Of a stretch of 64,000 nt of DNA, positions 8,912 through 17,319 are shown piece after piece. Position numbers and translations under genes: made by a program. The notes under the pieces are model-generated. The model was given only the letters and a program-made list of their open reading frames with translations, made no database searches and was not told the DNA's origin. The stretch is from positions 62,001 through 126,000 of the forward strand of contig NZ_JAIUZY010000011.1 of the NCBI RefSeq assembly GCF_020171625.1, written 5' to 3'. Each line of letters begins with the position of its first letter. Within the stretch, counting starts at the first letter, position 1. This DNA is from Salipiger bermudensis (GTDB taxonomy: Bacteria; Pseudomonadota; Alphaproteobacteria; Rhodobacterales; Rhodobacteraceae).

Positions 8912-10165
8912 TCAGCCGTTGAGCTCGGTCCAGGCCATGTCTTCTCCGCCAAGGCCGCCCTTCTGAACGCGGGTCGGCAGGCCGATGCGGTCGAGGATGG
9001 TAAAGAACGGCTTCGAATCCATTTCCTCCACGTTCTTCATCGCCTTGGCGTCCCACTCGCCGGTGGCGATCAGCATCGCGGCGGCGACCGGCGGCACGCC
9101 GGCGGTGTAGGAAATCCCCTGCGAGCCGACCTCTTCGTAGGCTTCCTTGTGATCGGCGACGTTGTAGACGAAATACTCGACCGCTTCGCCATCCTTCACG
9201 CCGGTCACCAGATCCCCGATGCAGGTCTTGCCGGTATACTCCGGCGCCAGCGAGGCGGGATCGGGCAGGCAGGCCTTCACGACCTTCAGCGGCACCACTT
9301 CGCCCCCATCGGCCAGCGTCACCGGCTGCTCGGAGAGCAGGCCGATGTTCTTCAGCACGGTGAAGACGTTGATGTAATGATCGCCGAAGCCCATCCAGAA
9401 GCGCACGTCGGCATCCGGGTAGTTGGTCGCGAGGCTGTGCACCTCGTCATGGCCCGACTGGTAGGCCTTGGACGGCCCCACCACCGGCAGATCCCACTCG
9501 CGCCCGGAAGCGAACATGGTGGTCTCTTTCCACTGCTTGTCTTCCCAGTAGTAGACCACGCCGGTGAATTCGCGGAAGTTGATCTCGGGGTCGAAGTTGG
9601 TGGCGAAGTACTTGCCGTGCGAGCCGGCATTGATGTCGACGATGTCGATGCTCTTGACCTCGTCCATCTGGTCGATGGCGAAGCGGGCATAGGCGTTGAC
9701 CACGCCCGGATCGAACCCAGCGCCGAGGATCGCGGTCACGCCCCTCTCGGCACACGCATCGCGGCGCTTCCATTCGTAGTTTGCGTACCACGGCGGGGTT
9801 TCGCAGATCTTGTCGGGCTCTTCGTGGATCGCGGTGTCGATATAGGCGGCGCCGGTCTCGATGCAGGCGTCGAGCACGTGCATGTTGACGAAGGCGGTGC
9901 CCACGTTGATGACGATCTCGGCCCCGGTCTTGCGGATCAGCTCCGCCACCTCGGCGGATTGGGTCGCGTCGACCGCATGCGCCTCGAAGGCACCGTCGAC
10001 CTTCATCGCGCCCTTGGCCTGCACGCTCTCGATGATCGCGTCGCATTTGGCCTTGGTCCGGCTGGCGATATGCAGGTCCCCCAGCACGTCGTTGTTCTGG
10101 GCGCATTTGTGCGCCACCACCTGGGCGACGCCGCCGGCGCCGATGATGAGAACGGTCTTCTTCAA
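8912..10165 (-). CDS. Carboxynorspermidine synthase (saccharopine dehydrogenase family)
   Basis: A 417-aa NAD(P)H-dependent reductase. The N-terminus VLIIGAGGVAQVVAHKCAQ is the Rossmann GxGxxxx motif, and the AGFDPGVVNAYARFA and DINAGSHGKYFATNFDPEINFREF segments are typical of the Lys1/CANSDH group. It condenses aspartate semialdehyde with a diamine to give carboxy(nor)spermidine, which the decarboxylase encoded 51 nt upstream converts to the triamine. This is the alternative spermidine route common in Rhodobacterales. Cytoplasmic. Ends at the shared terminator. Confidence 0.93.
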   Translation of the reverse strand: MKKTVLIIGAGGVAQVVAHKCAQNNDVLGDLHIASRTKAKCDAIIESVQAKGAMKVDGAFEAHAVDATQSAEVAELIRKTGAEIVINVGTAFVNMHVLDACIETGAAYIDTAIHEEPDKICETPPWYANYEWKRRDACAERGVTAILGAGFDPGVVNAYARFAIDQMDEVKSIDIVDINAGSHGKYFATNFDPEINFREFTGVVYYWEDKQWKETTMFASGREWDLPVVGPSKAYQSGHDEVHSLATNYPDADVRFWMGFGDHYINVFTVLKNIGLLSEQPVTLADGGEVVPLKVVKACLPDPASLAPEYTGKTCIGDLVTGVKDGEAVEYFVYNVADHKEAYEEVGSQGISYTAGVPPVAAAMLIATGEWDAKAMKNVEEMDSKPFFTILDRIGLPTRVQKGGLGGEDMAWTELNG

Positions 10166-10216
10166 GACTTTACCCTCCTTGCACGTTAAGTGGGTGCGCC
10201 GCGAGGCGCGGTCATG

Positions 10217-11308
10217 TCACGACAGGGCCGCCGCGAAATCCTCGTATCCGAAGCTGCGCACCAGCCGTTCGGTGCCGTCGAGCTCACGGATGGCAATCGA
10301 CGGCATCTGCACGCCGTTGAACCAGTTCTTCTTGACCATCGTGTAACCGGCGGCATCCTGAATGCTGAGCCGGTCACCGGCCTGCAGCGCCTTGGGGAAG
10401 CGGAACTCGCCGAAGATATCGCCGGCGAGGCAGGACTTGCCGCAGATCATCCAGTCCTGATCGCCGCTTTCCTGCATCTTGGCGCTCTCGCGGTAGATCA
10501 GCAGATCCAGCATGTGCGCCTCGATCGAGCTGTCGACGATGGCGAGGTTCTTGCCGTTGTAGAGCGTGTCGAGCACCGTCACCTCGAGCGTGGTCGATTT
10601 GGTGATCGCCGCCTCTCCCGGCTCGAGATAGACCTGCACCTCGTTCTCGCCAGCAAAGCGCTTGAGGCGTTCGGCGAGTTTGTCGAGCGGGTAGTCCGCG
10701 CCGGTGAAGTGGATGCCGCCCCCGAGCGAGATCCAGTTCATCCGCCGGATGAGCGCGCCGAAGCGGGCCTCGATCTGGCCCAGCATCTCGTCGAAGCGCT
10801 CGAAGCTCGCATTCTCGCAATTGTTGTGGAACATGAAGCCCGAGATCAGCTCGGCCACCGGCTCGATATCCTCGGGCGCATGTTCGCCAAGCCGCGAGAA
10901 CGGCCGCGCCGGATCGGCAAGGTCGAAGCCCGAGGTCGAAACGCCGGGGTTCACCCGCAGTCCGCGCGTATGATCGCGGCTCTTCTCCTCGAAGCGCTGC
11001 AGCTGCTGCGCGGTGTTGAAGATCACCTTGTCCGAGGAGGCCAGCACCTCGTCGATCTCGTCCGGCGCCCAGGCCACGGAATAGGCGTGGGTCTCGCCGG
11101 GGAACTTCTCGCGCCCGAGCTTGACCTCGAACAGCGAGGACGAGGTGGTGCCGTCCATGTATTCCGACATCATGTCAAAGACCGACCACGTGGCGAAGCA
11201 TTTCAGCGCCAGAAGCGCCTTGGCACCCGACTGCTCGCGCAGATGGGCGATCTTCTCCAGGTTCGGCAGAAGGCGGGACTTGTCGATGAGGTAGTAAGGC
11301 GTCTGCAT
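10217..11308 (-). CDS. nspC: Carboxynorspermidine decarboxylase
   Basis: A 363-aa alanine-racemase-fold PLP decarboxylase. The PLP-binding lysine is in LLALKCFATW near residue 36, the phosphate-binding LGGGIHFTG near residue 210 and the CENASFERFDE motif in the middle are conserved in NspC. It removes CO2 from carboxynorspermidine or carboxyspermidine. The start at 11308 (MQTPYYLIDKS) is the conserved family start and has AAGG upstream; an in-frame ATG at 11347 would add 13 residues. A much longer frame further upstream is not coding. It is the first gene of the two-gene polyamine operon. Confidence 0.9.
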   Translation of the reverse strand: MQTPYYLIDKSRLLPNLEKIAHLREQSGAKALLALKCFATWSVFDMMSEYMDGTTSSSLFEVKLGREKFPGETHAYSVAWAPDEIDEVLASSDKVIFNTAQQLQRFEEKSRDHTRGLRVNPGVSTSGFDLADPARPFSRLGEHAPEDIEPVAELISGFMFHNNCENASFERFDEMLGQIEARFGALIRRMNWISLGGGIHFTGADYPLDKLAERLKRFAGENEVQVYLEPGEAAITKSTTLEVTVLDTLYNGKNLAIVDSSIEAHMLDLLIYRESAKMQESGDQDWMICGKSCLAGDIFGEFRFPKALQAGDRLSIQDAAGYTMVKKNWFNGVQMPSIAIRELDGTERLVRSFGYEDFAAALS

Positions 11309-11572
11309 GCGCGTCAGGACCTTGGTTACGAGGGAGGCGTGATGCATCGGGCGGGGCTGTGTGGGGGCCACATAGTCCGACGGACCCCACGTCGCAAGCG
11401 CAGAGCCTATATTGCGGCGCTTTTTCCGGCCTTCGCGGCTTCGGAGGCGGGACTTAAACCGGGTCCGGGAACGGATCGCCGGGCGGCGGGTTTTGCCATG
11501 TTGCGCACGGGTCGCATGGCGCTCACCCGCCGCCCGACCTAGACTGCCCCCATCGCAAAGGCCGGAGACCGT

Positions 11573-11938
11573 ATGCGCTTTGTCTGGATCACGCTTGGAA
11601 CGCTGGCGCTCGGGCTCGGGCTGCTCGGCGTGGTGCTGCCGGTGCTGCCGACCACGCCCTTCGTGCTGCTGGCGGCATTCTCCTATGCGCGCGGCTCGGA
11701 GCGGATGCACCGGATGCTGGTGGAAAGCCGGATGTTCGGCCCGATGATCGCCGACTGGCAGGCCGAGGGCGCGATCTCGCGCCGCGCCAAGATCACCGCG
11801 GCGAGCATGATGCTGCTGGTCTTCGTCGTCAGCCTGTGGATGCGCCTGCCCTGGCAGGCGCTGCTGTTCCAGGGCCTCGCCATGGGCGGGGCCGCCACCT
11901 ACGTGCTGACCCGACCCTTGCCGGTGCGCGATCGCTAA
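11573..11938 (+). CDS. DUF454 (YbaN-type) inner-membrane protein
   Basis: A 121-aa protein with the DUF454 signature LGVVLPVLPTTPFVLLAAFSYARGSERMHRML near residues 19-50 and three hydrophobic segments (about 3-33, 75-92, 98-114). Function of the family is unknown. It stands alone, divergent from nspC and convergent with the glycosyltransferase gene (4-nt gap). Confidence 0.85.
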   Translation: MRFVWITLGTLALGLGLLGVVLPVLPTTPFVLLAAFSYARGSERMHRMLVESRMFGPMIADWQAEGAISRRAKITAASMMLLVFVVSLWMRLPWQALLFQGLAMGGAATYVLTRPLPVRDR

Positions 11939-11942
11939 ACGC

Positions 11943-12980
11943 TCAAAGCGCGTCGAGGACCCGGCCCATGATCGCCGCAGTCTCCGGCCAGCGCGGCAGC
12001 GCGCGGCCTTGCGCGCGCGCCTTCCGGGCCAGCTCCGCGCGCGCCGCGTCATCGCTCAGCAGGTGGCGCAGGTGGCGCGCGAAGGTCTCGGGATCGTCCG
12101 GCGGTGCGAGCAGCGCCCCCTGCCCCACCGTGTCGGGCACCGCGCCGCCCGAGCAGGTGACGATGGGCAACCCGTGGCAGAGCGCCTCGGCCAGCGCCAT
12201 GCCATAGCCCTCGTAGCGGGTGGCCAGCGCAAAGATCCACGCCTCGCGATAGGCCGCCGCCAGCTCCGCGTCGGGCAGCTCTCCGGCCAGCGAGACGCGG
12301 CCCGAAAGGCCAGTGTCCGCGATCAGCGCGTGCAGCTCTGCCTCGACCTCCGGGTCGAAGCTCTTGCCGACGATCTGCGCGCTCCAGTCGAGATCGGCTA
12401 CCCAGGACAGCGCCCGGATCAGCACGTCATGCCCCTTGCGCCGCGCCAGCAGCCCGACGGACAGGATCCGCGGCCCGGCCTCGACGCTGGGAAGGTCGCG
12501 CGGCCCGTCATAGCCCGGCAGCGCCACGGTGATCCTGTCCGGATCGGCGCCAAGCGCGGCATAGGTGCGCTTGGTGTGCGGACTGGTCACGACGACCGCC
12601 TCGGCATGGCGGATATTAGCGATCTCCTGCGCCAGCAGGTGGCGCGACAGCTCGGGGGCGAGGCCCTGCTCCATACCCATCGGGTGGTGCAGCATCGCCA
12701 CCACCGGACAGCGCAGCCGCGCCAGATCCGCGGTCTGCATCGCCGCGAAGACCAGCCCGTCGAGGATCAGCGGTTGGTCCGCGGGCAGCGCCCCGAGAAC
12801 TTCGGCCACCTCCGCCCGCAGCGCCGCATCTTGTTCGGCGCTTGCCGCCTCGGCCGGCAGGCGCACATGCGTCACCGAGCGTCCGGACGCCCGAAGCTCC
12901 TCCAGCAGGCGCCGCTGGTAGATGAAGCCGCCGGTCTTCTGGTGATGGTCGCCGGGGATCGCGAAGGCGCAGGCTCTCAT
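11943..12980 (-). CDS. Glycosyltransferase family 4-like protein
   Basis: A 345-aa GT-B protein. The N-terminus has the donor-side loop GDHHQKTGGFIYQRRLL, and the C-terminal half has RKGHDVLIRAL, the YEGYGMALAEALCHGLPIV segment with the two glutamates of the EX7E motif, and GGAVPDTVG. It would transfer a sugar from an NDP- or lipid-linked donor; the product is unknown. The start at 12980 overlaps the ABC permease stop (ATGA), so it is part of the transporter operon although no functional link is obvious. Cytoplasmic or membrane-peripheral. Confidence 0.85.
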   Translation of the reverse strand: MRACAFAIPGDHHQKTGGFIYQRRLLEELRASGRSVTHVRLPAEAASAEQDAALRAEVAEVLGALPADQPLILDGLVFAAMQTADLARLRCPVVAMLHHPMGMEQGLAPELSRHLLAQEIANIRHAEAVVVTSPHTKRTYAALGADPDRITVALPGYDGPRDLPSVEAGPRILSVGLLARRKGHDVLIRALSWVADLDWSAQIVGKSFDPEVEAELHALIADTGLSGRVSLAGELPDAELAAAYREAWIFALATRYEGYGMALAEALCHGLPIVTCSGGAVPDTVGQGALLAPPDDPETFARHLRHLLSDDAARAELARKARAQGRALPRWPETAAIMGRVLDAL

Positions 12981-14560
12981 CGCGCCAGCTGCTCGGCATT
13001 GGTGCGCGACAGCACCCAGCGCTCGAGCGCCCCCACCAGCCCGTGCACGATCACCGCCACCAGCCCGATCAGCGCGATGGCGCTCCACAACATGCCGTAG
13101 TCCGAGGTCGACGCCACCGTCGCCATCAGCGCGCCGACGCCGCGCCCGGTGGCCAGCCACTCGGCTGTGGTCACCGCGAGGATCGCCGCCGGGATCGCCA
13201 TGCGGGCCGAGGCGAAGAACGCCGGCAGCATGGCGGGAAGCTGCGCCCCGAGCATCCGCCGCCAGCGCTCCGCGGCATAGACCTCGAACAGGTCGAGCAC
13301 CGCGCGGGGCGTACGCGCCAGCCCGTGCAGGCAGGCCACCAGGGTGGGGAAGAAGATCATCACCGCCACCACCGCGATGGTGCCTGCCGCGCCGCGCCCC
13401 AGCGCCCAGACGATCAGCGGCGCGGTGGCGACGATGGGGATCGAGCGCAGCGCGATTGCCACCGGCATGGTGAGCGACGCGGCGCGCGGCGCCAGCGTCA
13501 GCACAACCGCCAGCCCCGCCCCGAACGCCAGCCCGGCCACGTATCCCGGCGCGGTGAAGCTCAGCGTCTCGGCCATCGCGCCCAGCAACTTGGCGCGATG
13601 CGCCTCTGCCCCCGGCCCGCTGACCATGTAGGCCCAGACATCCTCCGGCCGCTTGGCAAAGAACCGCGGCAGCGCGAAAAGCTCCATCGCGCCCTTCCAG
13701 AGCGCCAGCGTCACCACCAGCGCCAGCAGCGCCTCCCCCGGCCCCCGCCAGCGGCTCTGCCTTGCCTCCACCGGCGACGCCAGGAGCACCTGCGGCGGGG
13801 CGAGATCCAGCCTGCGCCCGGCCCAGCCCACCGCGGCGAAGGCCAGCACCGAGACCGCCGAGGCGATGACCGCGATCGACCACGTGGCCGGCAGGTCGAG
13901 CGCCCGCAGCGCCCGCACGGTTAGCACGCCGAGGCCGCGCTCGGCGCCGGTGAACTCGCCCACCATGGCCCCGAGAAAGGCCGCCGGTGCGGCGATCTGC
14001 AAGCCCGCCACGAGATAGGGCAGCGCCGCCGGCAGCCGCACCTCGCGCAGCGCCACCATGCGCCCGCGCCCATAGCTGCGCACGAGGTCGAACCAGCCCT
14101 GCGGCGCGGCGCGCAGCCCGACCAGAACCGGCAGGAAGGTGGTGTAATAGACCGCCAGCGCCGCCAGCGTGACCTGCGGCCCTTCGCCCGGGCCAAAGAG
14201 CACCCGCAGGATCGGCCCGGTCGCCACCAGCGGCAGGCAGAACACCAGCAGCGCCAGCGTAGCGACCAGCCGCTCGGCCCGCGGCAACAGCACCACCAGC
14301 AGCGCCATCAGCACGCCCGCGAGGTTGCCCCAGACGAAGCCGCGGACCGCCGCCCAGAGCGTGACCGCGAAGGCGCGCCAGAGCAACCCGGCATGGTCGG
14401 TCATGTGCGCGACGATGGCGCTCGGCGCGGCGATGAAGAAGCTCTGCGCCGTCAGCCGCGCGATGGCTTCCCACGCGATGAGGGCCAGCAGCAGCGCGAT
14501 CAACGCACCGCCCGGCAGGCGGGCGGCAAGTCGGCCCCGCTGTGCCAGAGCACCACTCAT
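12977..14560 (-). CDS. ABC transporter permease, double-length (two fused SsuC/TauC-type domains)
   Basis: A 527-aa membrane protein with two tandem binding-protein-dependent permease domains (about residues 15-245 and 270-520). Each has the EAA-type coupling loop (near 180-200 and near 410-445). Most NitT/TauT systems use a homodimer of a single-domain permease; here both halves are in one chain. It overlaps by 4 nt with the ATPase upstream and the glycosyltransferase downstream. Partners: the ATPase at 14557-15354 and the Tat-exported binding protein at 15366-16355. Confidence 0.9.
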   Translation of the reverse strand: MSGALAQRGRLAARLPGGALIALLLALIAWEAIARLTAQSFFIAAPSAIVAHMTDHAGLLWRAFAVTLWAAVRGFVWGNLAGVLMALLVVLLPRAERLVATLALLVFCLPLVATGPILRVLFGPGEGPQVTLAALAVYYTTFLPVLVGLRAAPQGWFDLVRSYGRGRMVALREVRLPAALPYLVAGLQIAAPAAFLGAMVGEFTGAERGLGVLTVRALRALDLPATWSIAVIASAVSVLAFAAVGWAGRRLDLAPPQVLLASPVEARQSRWRGPGEALLALVVTLALWKGAMELFALPRFFAKRPEDVWAYMVSGPGAEAHRAKLLGAMAETLSFTAPGYVAGLAFGAGLAVVLTLAPRAASLTMPVAIALRSIPIVATAPLIVWALGRGAAGTIAVVAVMIFFPTLVACLHGLARTPRAVLDLFEVYAAERWRRMLGAQLPAMLPAFFASARMAIPAAILAVTTAEWLATGRGVGALMATVASTSDYGMLWSAIALIGLVAVIVHGLVGALERWVLSRTNAEQLAR

Positions 14561-15354
14561 TGCGCCGCGAGCCGGCTCGGCTCCTGCCCGTCGCGCAGCG
14601 CCGCCGAGACCTGCCCACAGATCTCGCGGAACGCCTCGGAGGCCAGCACCACGCCATCGCGCGGGCGCGGCAGGTCGACGGGGATGTCGGCGGCGATGCG
14701 CGCCGGGCGCGGGCTCAGCACGAGGATGCGGTCGGCCAGCCGCACCGCCTCGGCCACCGAGTGGGTCACCAGCACCGAGGTCGCCCCGTGCGCCTCCCAG
14801 AGCGCGGGCAGCTCGGCGTTGAGCCGGTCGCGGGTCAGTTCGTCGAGCGCGCCGAACGGCTCGTCGAGCAACAGCAACTCCGGCGCGCTGGCCATCGCCC
14901 GGGCAATCGCCGCGCGCTGACGCATCCCGCCCGATAGCTCCGCCGGACGCCGCGCCTCGAAGCCCTTCAGCCCGACCAGATTGATCAGGTCAGACACCGC
15001 ACCGGCATCCCGCGGGCGGCGCGCCAGCGAGCGGCCAAGCGCCACGTTTCCGGCCACCGTGCGCCACGGCAGGAGTGCCGCGTCCTGAAACGCGACCGAC
15101 AGCGCGGCGCGCTTGCGAAGGTCGTCCGGGGTTTCGTCGCCGATGCGGATTTCGCCAGAGGAGGGCCGCTCGAGCCCCGCGATCAGACGCAGCAGCGTGG
15201 ACTTGCCACAGCCCGACGGACCGACCAGCGCGGTCATGCTGCCGCCCGCGAGCTGAAGGTCGAGCGGTGCCACCGCCGGGATCTCGCCGCCCGGCGCGCC
15301 GAAGCTCTTCGAGACCCCGGTCAGCCGGATGTCGGGGCGGCGCGCGTCAGGCAT
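14557..15354 (-). CDS. ABC transporter ATP-binding protein (NitT/TauT/SsuB family)
   Basis: A 265-aa ATPase with Walker A GPSGCGKST near residue 44, signature LSGGMRQRAAIARA near residue 142, Walker B LLLLDEPFGALDE near residue 162 and the switch His in VLVTHSVAEA. The sequence is closest to the nitrate/sulfonate/taurine/pyrimidine-precursor group. It energises the fused permease (4-nt overlap). Confidence 0.92.
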   Translation of the reverse strand: MPDARRPDIRLTGVSKSFGAPGGEIPAVAPLDLQLAGGSMTALVGPSGCGKSTLLRLIAGLERPSSGEIRIGDETPDDLRKRAALSVAFQDAALLPWRTVAGNVALGRSLARRPRDAGAVSDLINLVGLKGFEARRPAELSGGMRQRAAIARAMASAPELLLLDEPFGALDELTRDRLNAELPALWEAHGATSVLVTHSVAEAVRLADRILVLSPRPARIAADIPVDLPRPRDGVVLASEAFREICGQVSAALRDGQEPSRLAAQ

Positions 15355-15365
15355 TGATGCGTCCC

Positions 15366-16355
15366 TCAGCCATGCACCTCTTCCAGGATCGAGCGGTCCC
15401 AGAGATCGGCGCTCACCGGCTTGCCCAGCAGCTCCAGCGTCTCGATATTGGCCGCTACGGTCTCGTCGGTGAACCAGCCGAAGCCCTCGGCCTCCGTCAG
15501 GTCGGAGAACATAAGCGGCACCTGCCGCTCGGCCTGCAGCCTCTGCGTCTCGGGATCGAGCCCGGCATCGGGGAACATCTCGACCGTCAGCGCGGCGGCG
15601 GCGGCGGGGTCGGCCTTGTAGTCCTGCCAGCCCATGACCTCGCCCTTCATCAGCGCCACCAGTTCATCGCGGCGGTTGGCGAGGCTGTCCTCGGTGGCGA
15701 TATAGGTCTGCGAATGCACCGCGTAGCCGTGATCGGCGAGCAGCATGGTGACGTTGTCGATGCCCTGGATCTCCATCGCCACCGGCAGGTCGGTGGCCCA
15801 GCACAGCAGGCAGTCGACCTGCCCCTGCACCAGCGGCGCCGGGTCGTACTGCGTCGGCACCACCTCGATGGCGTCGATGTCGACATCGTTGATCGCGCAC
15901 AGCGCCTCGAGCACCGGCATGTTGGCCAGCGCCATGCCGATCTTCTTGCCGACCAGATCGGCGGGGCTGTTCACCGGGTTCTCGGCCAGCGAGGCGATGG
16001 CGAAGGGGTTCTTCTGCATCGCCACGCCGATGATCTTGAACGGCGCGCCCTGATTGACCGCCGCGGCGGTATAGTCGGCCGCCGAGATGCCCACGAGCGC
16101 GGTGCCCGCGACCACCGGCGGCTCGACCGGCGCGTTGGGCCCGCCCGGCAGCAGCGAGACCTCAAGCCCGTTGTCGCTCCAGTAGCCCTTGTCCTGCGCG
16201 ATGTAGCTGCCGCCGAACTGCACCGAATGCAGCCACGAGAGCTGGAAGTTCACCGCCTCCTGCGCCCGGGCGCTGCGCGGCAGGATTAGGCCCGCGGTGG
16301 CGGTGGTGAGCGCGCCGCCAAGGAACAGGCGGCGTGTGGGGGTGCGAAACGTCAT
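15366..16355 (-). CDS. NMT1/THI5-like ABC substrate-binding protein, Tat-exported
   Basis: A 329-aa periplasmic binding protein. The signal peptide has a twin-arginine motif (TRRLFLGG, residues 7-14), so it may be exported folded. The mature domain opens with FQLSWLHSVQFGGSYIAQDKGYW, the NMT1/THI5 and SsuA-like pattern that binds pyrimidine precursors, sulfonates or aromatic amines. Substrate undetermined. It heads the operon ahead of the ATPase and fused permease. Confidence 0.88.
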   Translation of the reverse strand: MTFRTPTRRLFLGGALTTATAGLILPRSARAQEAVNFQLSWLHSVQFGGSYIAQDKGYWSDNGLEVSLLPGGPNAPVEPPVVAGTALVGISAADYTAAAVNQGAPFKIIGVAMQKNPFAIASLAENPVNSPADLVGKKIGMALANMPVLEALCAINDVDIDAIEVVPTQYDPAPLVQGQVDCLLCWATDLPVAMEIQGIDNVTMLLADHGYAVHSQTYIATEDSLANRRDELVALMKGEVMGWQDYKADPAAAAALTVEMFPDAGLDPETQRLQAERQVPLMFSDLTEAEGFGWFTDETVAANIETLELLGKPVSADLWDRSILEEVHG

Positions 16356-16389
16356 GGCGAAGGTCCTCCCGGTTTTTCAGAAGATTAGG

Positions 16390-17319
16390 TTATTCCGACG
16401 GCGAAGCAATCTTTCCGCTGTTCCGCCCCTCCGCGTGGCCGGTGCGTTGCAGGAAGAATGCCCCGGGCAGGGCAGAGAGCAGCATGGCGATGCCGAAGGC
16501 GATGCTGGCGGCGATCCCTGCCTCGGCCCCCGGCCCCGCCATGGCAAAGAGGCTCGCCGCCGCGCCCTCGCGCCAGCCCCATCCGGCGACCGAGGCCGGC
16601 AAAAGCATGGCGGTCAGGATCAGCGGCACGATCAGCAGCGCCGTGGCGGGGGCCAGCGCGCTGCCGGTGGCGCGGGCGGCAAGGGCGAAGCCCGCCACGG
16701 TGAGCAGCGCCACCAGCACCGACAGCGCGCCCTGCACCGGCCAGCGCCTCAGCAAAGCTTCGCGTATGGCCAAGCGCCAGCCATCCTCGCGCCCTCCCGC
16801 GCGGCCAAGCGCCAGCGGCACCGCCCCGAGCAGCAACGCCACGAGGAACGCCATTGGCAGCCACGCGACGACCGGCAGCGCGCTGGCGGCGGGAAGCACC
16901 CGGTGTGGCGCCGCGACGAGCAGCAGCAGGCCCAGCACCGACACCAGCGCCATCCCCGCCTGCCCCGACGCGCGCTCGAGCACCACCGCCTGCGCGGCGC
17001 GGCGCATCGGCCCGCCCTTGCGACTGCGCATCGCCCGCGCGGCATCGCCCAGCACGCCGCCCGGCAGGGTCTGGTTGACGAACTGCGCGAGGTAATACTC
17101 CCGCACCGCCTCGCCCGCGCCCAGGGGCAGGCTCAGGGCCGTCGCCGTGAGCTTCCAGCGCAGCGCCGACAGCAGCGTCACCGCGTTGAGCAGCACGACC
17201 GCGCCGATGAACCAGCCGACCGACAGGCCCGAGAGCCGCTCCAGCACCGCGCGCCCGTCGGCCAGCCACAGGCACAGCGCGATCAGCGCCAGCGGCACGA
17301 GCAGCCGCAGCACCCTCAC
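16390..17319 (-). CDS. Lysylphosphatidylglycerol synthase TM region / UPF0104 flippase-like protein
   Basis: A 309-aa polytopic protein with about eight hydrophobic segments and the family motif NQTLPGGVLGDAARAMRSRK near residues 82-101. Members include the membrane half of MprF and AglD-type proteins and are thought to move or present lipid-linked groups; there is no aminoacyl-transfer domain here. Its start overlaps the end of the sulfatase-fold gene by 4 nt, and that gene overlaps a CDP-alcohol phosphatidyltransferase by 4 nt, so the three form one unit acting on an envelope lipid. Confidence 0.8.
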   Translation of the reverse strand: MRVLRLLVPLALIALCLWLADGRAVLERLSGLSVGWFIGAVVLLNAVTLLSALRWKLTATALSLPLGAGEAVREYYLAQFVNQTLPGGVLGDAARAMRSRKGGPMRRAAQAVVLERASGQAGMALVSVLGLLLLVAAPHRVLPAASALPVVAWLPMAFLVALLLGAVPLALGRAGGREDGWRLAIREALLRRWPVQGALSVLVALLTVAGFALAARATGSALAPATALLIVPLILTAMLLPASVAGWGWREGAAASLFAMAGPGAEAGIAASIAFGIAMLLSALPGAFFLQRTGHAEGRNSGKIASPSE

